Shown: one piece after another, positions 59,236-64,000 of the stretch
Layout of the letters: each line of letters opens with the position of its first letter
Position numbering within the stretch: the first letter of the stretch is position 1
Source of the DNA: Drechslerella dactyloides
Lineage: Eukaryota; Ascomycota; Orbiliomycetes; Orbiliales; Orbiliaceae
Length of the DNA: 64,000 nt
Direction: 5' to 3'
Assembly: GCA_020064725.1 (NCBI GenBank)
Contig: JAGTWJ010000002.1
Location: forward strand, 3,534,001 to 3,598,000
The notes under the pieces: model-generated
Told to the model about the DNA's origin: nothing
What the model saw: the letters and a program-made list of their open reading frames with translations, nothing else
The model's database searches: none
Translations under genes and position numbers: made by a program

Positions 59236-60038
59236 ACCAAGGGTCCGAGAAGGGGAGGGAGTTGGAGTTCACGAACCAATCACTCTGTTTACCGCTGTAC
59301 CCTTGTGTTTTGCATTTGCTGTTTCCAGTTTTCTTCTTTTCTCTCCTTTCAATTCTTCCTTGACTTTTCACCAAAGAGTATTAGAATTGAGTCGTCTTCC
59401 CGTGTTTTTGTTTCTCTTCTTTACATTCCTTGCTTCACGGCAGAACCGTAGACATTTGCGAGTTTCTCACCGCTGCGCACGGTTCGTCAGCCTCATATAG
59501 CTATAGAGCGTACGTTCTCGAAGAGCGTAACATGTCATGATGAAACCTATCTATCGATGTTTGCGTATAATATAAATTTTATTCTCGCTTGCGCTACAAG
59601 CCGATCCCAGGAATTCGAAATTTCCAGCATCACTTAGTCTTGTATTGCGGGCTCCGCATCACTAAGGCCTTCAGTACAGTGATATATTTGATCCCGAGTC
59701 TACAAAAGGTACCAGCATCTTCCTACTACCCAGTCATCTGGGGTAGCTCGCAGGCCAGACTTTTCACTATCAATAGTATATCTAGAGGGGATAGGACCCG
59801 TAACGTCAACTACGCATTATATAGTAGCAAATGCTACGCAGTGTCAATGCAGGCATGACAGAACACCTGGTTACCCAACAATTATATTATACTATCTACA
59901 CTTTTAGTTGAGCCCACGCTCTGCATCCCCTACGCACATACACACATATATACATATATATCTTGATGTGCATGTAAGCTTATCTTTCGTGACCAGTTCA
60001 TGAATATATATACTTCGGCTACCAGTTCACCAACGCTA
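59236..60038. other. Convergent 3' region, CorA / gpi13
   Basis: An 803-base gap between facing stop codons. The CorA side is T-rich. Around 59935-59965 there is a CA/TA dinucleotide run. No gene is seen. Confidence 0.6.
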
Positions 60039-63000
60039 TCACACCAACCCGAACACCTCCCCGACAGATAGGAAGTTCCACCTCACACCCATCACGCCCA
60101 CCAGCACAACCAGCACATCCGTCACTAACAACACCAGCGCGCCGAGCATGAACCGCGGCGAGAACACTCGGTAGAGCATCAGATGCCGCCGCAGATGTCC
60201 CGCCCACAGCACCGTGCAGGTCGCAATCGTCGCATGGTACGCGACGTACGTCGCGCACACGCGCACCACGCGGCCGAGCAGCCCTGTCTCCTTCGCTGGC
60301 TGCTTCCACAGCGCGAGCGTCGGAACCGCGACGGTGGCGAGGATCTGTGGGCCGAACTGGTTGCCGGCCCACAGGAGGGCGCTCCACGGGTGTCGGATCG
60401 TGTCCGTGGGGATGAAGACCGTCTCCCATTGAATTGAGGATAGAGTTGCTTGGTGGCCCGTAGAGAAGTAGTGAGAGGAGCCCAGCATGGCTAGGACGAC
60501 AGGGCCGATGGGCGACTCGGAGAGAGAGTTGGAGTCGATGATTTCCAGCAGCGCTAGGATCTGCCAGAGGAGCGCAGCCATGGAGGCGCCGCCGAGGGGT
60601 TTTTGGAGAAGCGCAAGACCAATGTACCATGTCAGTGGGAGCAGGAACGAGCGAGATCCATGAAGGTTCGCGTAGCCTAGAAGGATCATGCTGCGGGTCG
60701 GTGGGAGATTCGTAGCGGCAGGAGGTGATTTCTGCGAGCCGCTAGACGATGGTGGCGATGGCTGTAGTGCTTCGTCGCCACCCGCTGGGACCTCCTCAAC
60801 CTGAATGTTGAGGCAGGGCTGGACCCATGCGAAGAGCACGTTGCCCGCCACGAACGCTAGCGCGAGGACGACTTGGGCGATCGTATGTTTCGCGCGCTTG
60901 AGCGCCGCGGTTGGGATATCGATCCACTCGCCGTTATCCGCAGAGTCGAGCGTCCAATAAAGTGCATTAAACATCAAGCCGATGCGGAGCGCAAAGCCAA
61001 TGTACAGGTGCGCCGGCCCTTCATACGATTTTGTACCCGTGTAGTACGACTTGACGATCTGCGGGAAGGCAATGGCGACGAGATAGAGGAGGCACAAACT
61101 CAGCGGGGACGAGACGGATGACGTCGCAGATGCATAATAGGATGATTCGCAGTAAGGCATCTGCTCCTCGCGACAGAGGCGAGAGAGGGAGGTTATCCTA
61201 GTCAAGAGCATGAATATGATGGACTGCGAAGCTCCTAGAGTTCTCATGGCAGGGTCTTCCTGTCGGAGGGACATGCAAAAGGCGAGAGCACCGAACGTCG
61301 TGAGGAAGAACGCCAGAATGCGGTCCTCCCAAATGGTGAACGAATTTGCTGCAAACATGACGCCCTGGAGAACGGTGTAGAGTAGTGCCAGGACGCTGAA
61401 TATCGAGGTTGGGAAAACATGCTGTAGTCTCGGCCGGACGACGAAGGCGGTGCTGGCGAAGAAGGCGAGAAGGCCGCCGGCGCTGGAGCCGAAAAGCACA
61501 AGCTTTACCCAGCCCAGTTCGAACGTATCGACAAAGTGAATCAAATAGCCGACGAGGCCACCTACTGCCACGCCAGCATGACATCGGCCAGCAAGCCATC
61601 CCGTGAGATCCTTCAGATCTCCAGATACGCCTCTCGCAAATATCAAAACCGAGGCGACGCTGCTGACCATAATGATGATACCAAGCAGCATGCTTAGCAG
61701 ATCGAAGCTGACCCATAGATCTTTGCAGACCTTGAGCGTATCCTTCTGGTGGCTCAGGAATGATTTATATATTTGCTGCCATCCCTGGGGTGTCGCCTGT
61801 GCTGAGCTGGTTTTGAAATTCACCTCTGCTTCCCGCCACATCTTGGTTGTCTTTGTTTCGATATCGACATCACCGTTGCCGGCGACGATGTAGCTTTTCT
61901 GATACCTCTCTATTTGGGCACTTGTCAATCGTGCTGTAGTGGCCAAGTTCTCCCATTGGTTCCCCTTCTTGCCGATGAAGGCTTCCGGTATCGGGCCCCC
62001 GAGGTTATTGTAGGGTATCGGAAGTCCCAGCAGCAATGCCAGCGTAGGTACAAGATCTATTTGCCCGACAGATCTTTCTTCAGCATTTTTCGGAGGCAAT
62101 TCGAATCCCGGCAGTCGCCCGAACACGCCCTTCTTGGAATAGACCCACAAAGCAGCTTCGAGCTCCAGCTGAGATTCACCACCGTGGTCGCCCTTCGGGT
62201 CCATTCCGTGGTCACCCATGATCACGACCAGGGTATCATCATCCACAGCACGAACGAGGTCCTGCACGAATTTGTCCATCTGCTTCTGCTTCGCTGCCAT
62301 GGCAGGGTGATCCGGCCCGTAACGGTGGCCAGCATGGTCTACGCCCAGGAAATGTCCAATCATGACATCCCAGGAGGACGAATTGCCAGGGTGCAACAGC
62401 GGGAACATGTGTGTCAGGACGCCCTCATCGACGGTGTGCAGATCCCAGACGTTCAGCGATTCGTAGGGGTGTTCGATGTCGAAATACCCCGGGAAGAGTG
62501 CCGTCCACGTATCATCTCCCATGAATGCAACCTTCTTCCCAGTTCGGTTGAGTTGGCTTATGAGGTTGTCTTCGTCGATTGCTGTGCCTGCGAAGTTCGA
62601 CCCCGCATCCATGAATGTCGGCAGTGTCCCCGTCGTTAGGCCTTTCAGCCTCTGGAGGGTCGTCGTTGGGGGATCGGCGATGAACGGTAAGAGGAAGGCA
62701 TTCTCCGGTTTCTCGACCGCGATTTCATACGCGGTCTTGAAGTTGTTGTGGTAGTGCTCCTTCGAAGGCTCGCCGTTAGCATCCACCTGCGGGACGGTGA
62801 AGTCGTACCGCAGCGCATCGATGATGATTATAACGGCCTTGTCGAACGTTTTCGGATGCCAGCAGCCTTCAGTAGTCCCCCCACTATATAGAGCTGGAGT
62901 CAATGGCGACACGTCGCAGTCCGATTTCGCCTCAAGAACCAGTCGGGTAAGTAGGAAACCCCGAGTGAATAGGAATATCCCCACGGCCTGCGTGTACGCG

Positions 63001-63227
63001 ATCCACAGGAAGAACAGCACGACTAGCCCATGCGAGATCTTGAATTCCCGCTGCTTCTGTGCCATCAACGCCTTTGATTTCTGCGCGGCAAATAACCTTT
63101 CCTCGTCCTCCTCCCTCATGGCAGCCTGGGCCCTCGCGAGGTCTTCCAGTCCCCCAGGCCCATTGCGAGAGGACTTCGCGGCAGTTCGCCGGGGTACTTG
63201 GGCGAATATGTCGTCTACGTTGCTCAT
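60039..63227 (-). CDS. gpi13: GPI ethanolamine phosphate transferase 3 (Gpi13/PIG-O)
   Basis: ER multi-pass enzyme that adds ethanolamine phosphate to the third mannose of the GPI anchor precursor, the site later linked to protein. A single uninterrupted frame of 1062 aa, unusual here because most neighbours have introns. The cytosolic N-tail (about 65 aa) is followed by a TM segment (GLVVLFFLWIAYTQAVGIFLF). Then comes the lumenal alkaline-phosphatase-like domain: VIIIIDALRYDF (metal-binding Asp), PPTTTLQRLKGLTTGTLPTF (catalytic Thr), FMGDDTW, HFLGVDHAGHRYGP and VIMGDHGMDPKGDHGG. The second half is rich in hydrophobic segments, ending at the C-terminus. PIG-O is favoured over PIG-N or PIG-G by overall length and the TTTLQRLKGLTTG segment. 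Confidence 0.95.
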   Translation of the reverse strand: MSNVDDIFAQVPRRTAAKSSRNGPGGLEDLARAQAAMREEDEERLFAAQKSKALMAQKQREFKISHGLVVLFFLWIAYTQAVGIFLFTRGFLLTRLVLEAKSDCDVSPLTPALYSGGTTEGCWHPKTFDKAVIIIIDALRYDFTVPQVDANGEPSKEHYHNNFKTAYEIAVEKPENAFLLPFIADPPTTTLQRLKGLTTGTLPTFMDAGSNFAGTAIDEDNLISQLNRTGKKVAFMGDDTWTALFPGYFDIEHPYESLNVWDLHTVDEGVLTHMFPLLHPGNSSSWDVMIGHFLGVDHAGHRYGPDHPAMAAKQKQMDKFVQDLVRAVDDDTLVVIMGDHGMDPKGDHGGESQLELEAALWVYSKKGVFGRLPGFELPPKNAEERSVGQIDLVPTLALLLGLPIPYNNLGGPIPEAFIGKKGNQWENLATTARLTSAQIERYQKSYIVAGNGDVDIETKTTKMWREAEVNFKTSSAQATPQGWQQIYKSFLSHQKDTLKVCKDLWVSFDLLSMLLGIIIMVSSVASVLIFARGVSGDLKDLTGWLAGRCHAGVAVGGLVGYLIHFVDTFELGWVKLVLFGSSAGGLLAFFASTAFVVRPRLQHVFPTSIFSVLALLYTVLQGVMFAANSFTIWEDRILAFFLTTFGALAFCMSLRQEDPAMRTLGASQSIIFMLLTRITSLSRLCREEQMPYCESSYYASATSSVSSPLSLCLLYLVAIAFPQIVKSYYTGTKSYEGPAHLYIGFALRIGLMFNALYWTLDSADNGEWIDIPTAALKRAKHTIAQVVLALAFVAGNVLFAWVQPCLNIQVEEVPAGGDEALQPSPPSSSGSQKSPPAATNLPPTRSMILLGYANLHGSRSFLLPLTWYIGLALLQKPLGGASMAALLWQILALLEIIDSNSLSESPIGPVVLAMLGSSHYFSTGHQATLSSIQWETVFIPTDTIRHPWSALLWAGNQFGPQILATVAVPTLALWKQPAKETGLLGRVVRVCATYVAYHATIATCTVLWAGHLRRHLMLYRVFSPRFMLGALVLLVTDVLVVLVGVMGVRWNFLSVGEVFGLV

Positions 63228-63793
63228 GGCCGTATTTACCGAGCTGTCGGCTATGTGTACGCTCCGTCGGGTTCCGCGGTAGGCAGGCGGGCAGGCAGAC
63301 CTTAGGCTGCTCTGTTGAGCAGTTTGGCTGTCTTCAAGGTCGTTTCCGTAGTTGTTACTTTGTCCAATTCCATCGATCCGCCAACCCCTTGGCGGCGGAC
63401 TACATATGTCAGAGTTGTCGGGGTTAGCAATTGTCGTCTAGCGTCCGCGCCGCCCGGGCGTGGAGGAGTGTACGTACAAGTTGATCGAGAAGAGAGTCGC
63501 TCGCGTCGCGTCGGCCTCTGGCTATCTTCATATTCGAGGCGCCTGTTTGAACGGTTGAATCGAATGCGCGTGAAGGTCACGTCGGCTCTGAGTGGGAAAT
63601 AGCGAACAGGGGTAATTGACAGCTGGTCAAAATGTAACGGGCAACGCACAACTTGTAAACTTCCAAGATACCATTGCACAACTTCAGAATTCTGCCGCAA
63701 TGTGTATATCGAGATGCAGCATCCAAACATCCATAACGTGGAATTAGCAGACGGGGCTGTAGTAGGATCCCGGAGGCAAGTACAGCATAGGAT
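63228..63793. promoter_or_regulatory. Upstream of gpi13
   Basis: A 566-base gap before the gpi13 start codon (minus strand). No repeat or RNA gene is seen. The right end may be the 3' UTR of the possible gene at the window edge. Confidence 0.45.
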
Positions 63794-64000
63794 TCAGAGG
63801 CTCCGTGCTCGTACCACCGTCGGTACCCAATATTCGCTGTCGACGCCATGAAACCGCGCAAAACGGCCCTTCCCAAGCTTCCAGCCTCTTCCCATAATCA
63901 ACGTCCAGATATAGCGCCGCTCTGGAAGTGAGTCAATGTTGCCGTCCTGCGCTAGTGTGGCGAAAGCATCCTCGGCCTCGAGGAAGCGGAGGAAGTGTTT
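63794..64000 (-). CDS. Possible 3' end of a gene running off the window
   Basis: On the minus strand, 68 sense codons are open from the window edge to a TGA at 63794-63796. The composition is protein-like, with LPERRYIWTLIMGRGWKLGKGRFARF. I do not recognise it, and no start or splice site can be seen inside the window. It could equally be a chance frame. Confidence 0.35.
   Translation of the reverse strand, partial: KHFLRFLEAEDAFATLAQDGNIDSLPERRYIWTLIMGRGWKLGKGRFARFHGVDSEYWVPTVVRARSL

Overview
The window looks like nuclear DNA of a filamentous ascomycete (Pezizomycotina). Nearly every gene is split by short introns, mostly 50-120 nt, with a CTAAC-type branch site just before the 3' splice site. 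The proteins are fungal types: an ERMES Mmm1, a SepA/Bni1 formin with GBD-FH3-FH1-FH2-DAD order, a CENP-A histone, and Laa1. A Eurotiomycete is my guess from intron style and protein feel; no species can be named from the sequence alone.

Layout. 0-3.8 kb: non-coding DNA, then GSK-3 kinase (minus strand). 3.8-13.9 kb: about 10 kb with no convincing gene, full of tri- and tetranucleotide repeats. 13.9-35.0 kb: a compact block with tom40 (-), a short-chain dehydrogenase (+), URM1 (-), CBP80 (+), centromeric histone H3 (-), an MMTAG2-like RS protein (+), glucosidase I (-), SNRNP27 (-), Vps68/TMEM50 (+), APS kinase (+), Mmm1 (-) and Hus1 (+). 35.6-36.1 kb: a small single-TM protein of unknown function (-). 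38.8-44.7 kb: formin (+), behind a 2.7 kb upstream gap. 45.7-52.5 kb: the HEAT-repeat protein Laa1/HEATR5 (-). 53.0-54.3 kb: YebC/TACO1 (+). 57.2-59.2 kb: a CorA-type Mg transporter (+). 60.0-63.2 kb: GPI13/PIG-O (-). A possible partial gene runs off the right edge.

The genes are housekeeping and do not form one pathway. Several share a theme: mRNA and tRNA processing (CBP80, SNRNP27, URM1, MMTAG2-like), mitochondrial biogenesis (Tom40, Mmm1, TACO1), ER glycan and GPI synthesis (glucosidase I, GPI13), genome maintenance (CENP-A, Hus1), and polarity or trafficking (formin, Laa1, Vps68, GSK-3). I see no secondary-metabolite cluster, intact transposon, tRNA, rRNA or CRISPR. I found no clearly undescribed system. 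The points most worth checking are a long loop 1 in the centromeric histone, the 10 kb gene-free repeat-rich block, required AAG 3' splice sites and one GC-AG intron, and several compact inverted repeats.

Exon boundaries were set by hand from splice consensus and reading frame. In each spliced gene the exon lengths sum to a multiple of three, but they are predictions, not transcript evidence.
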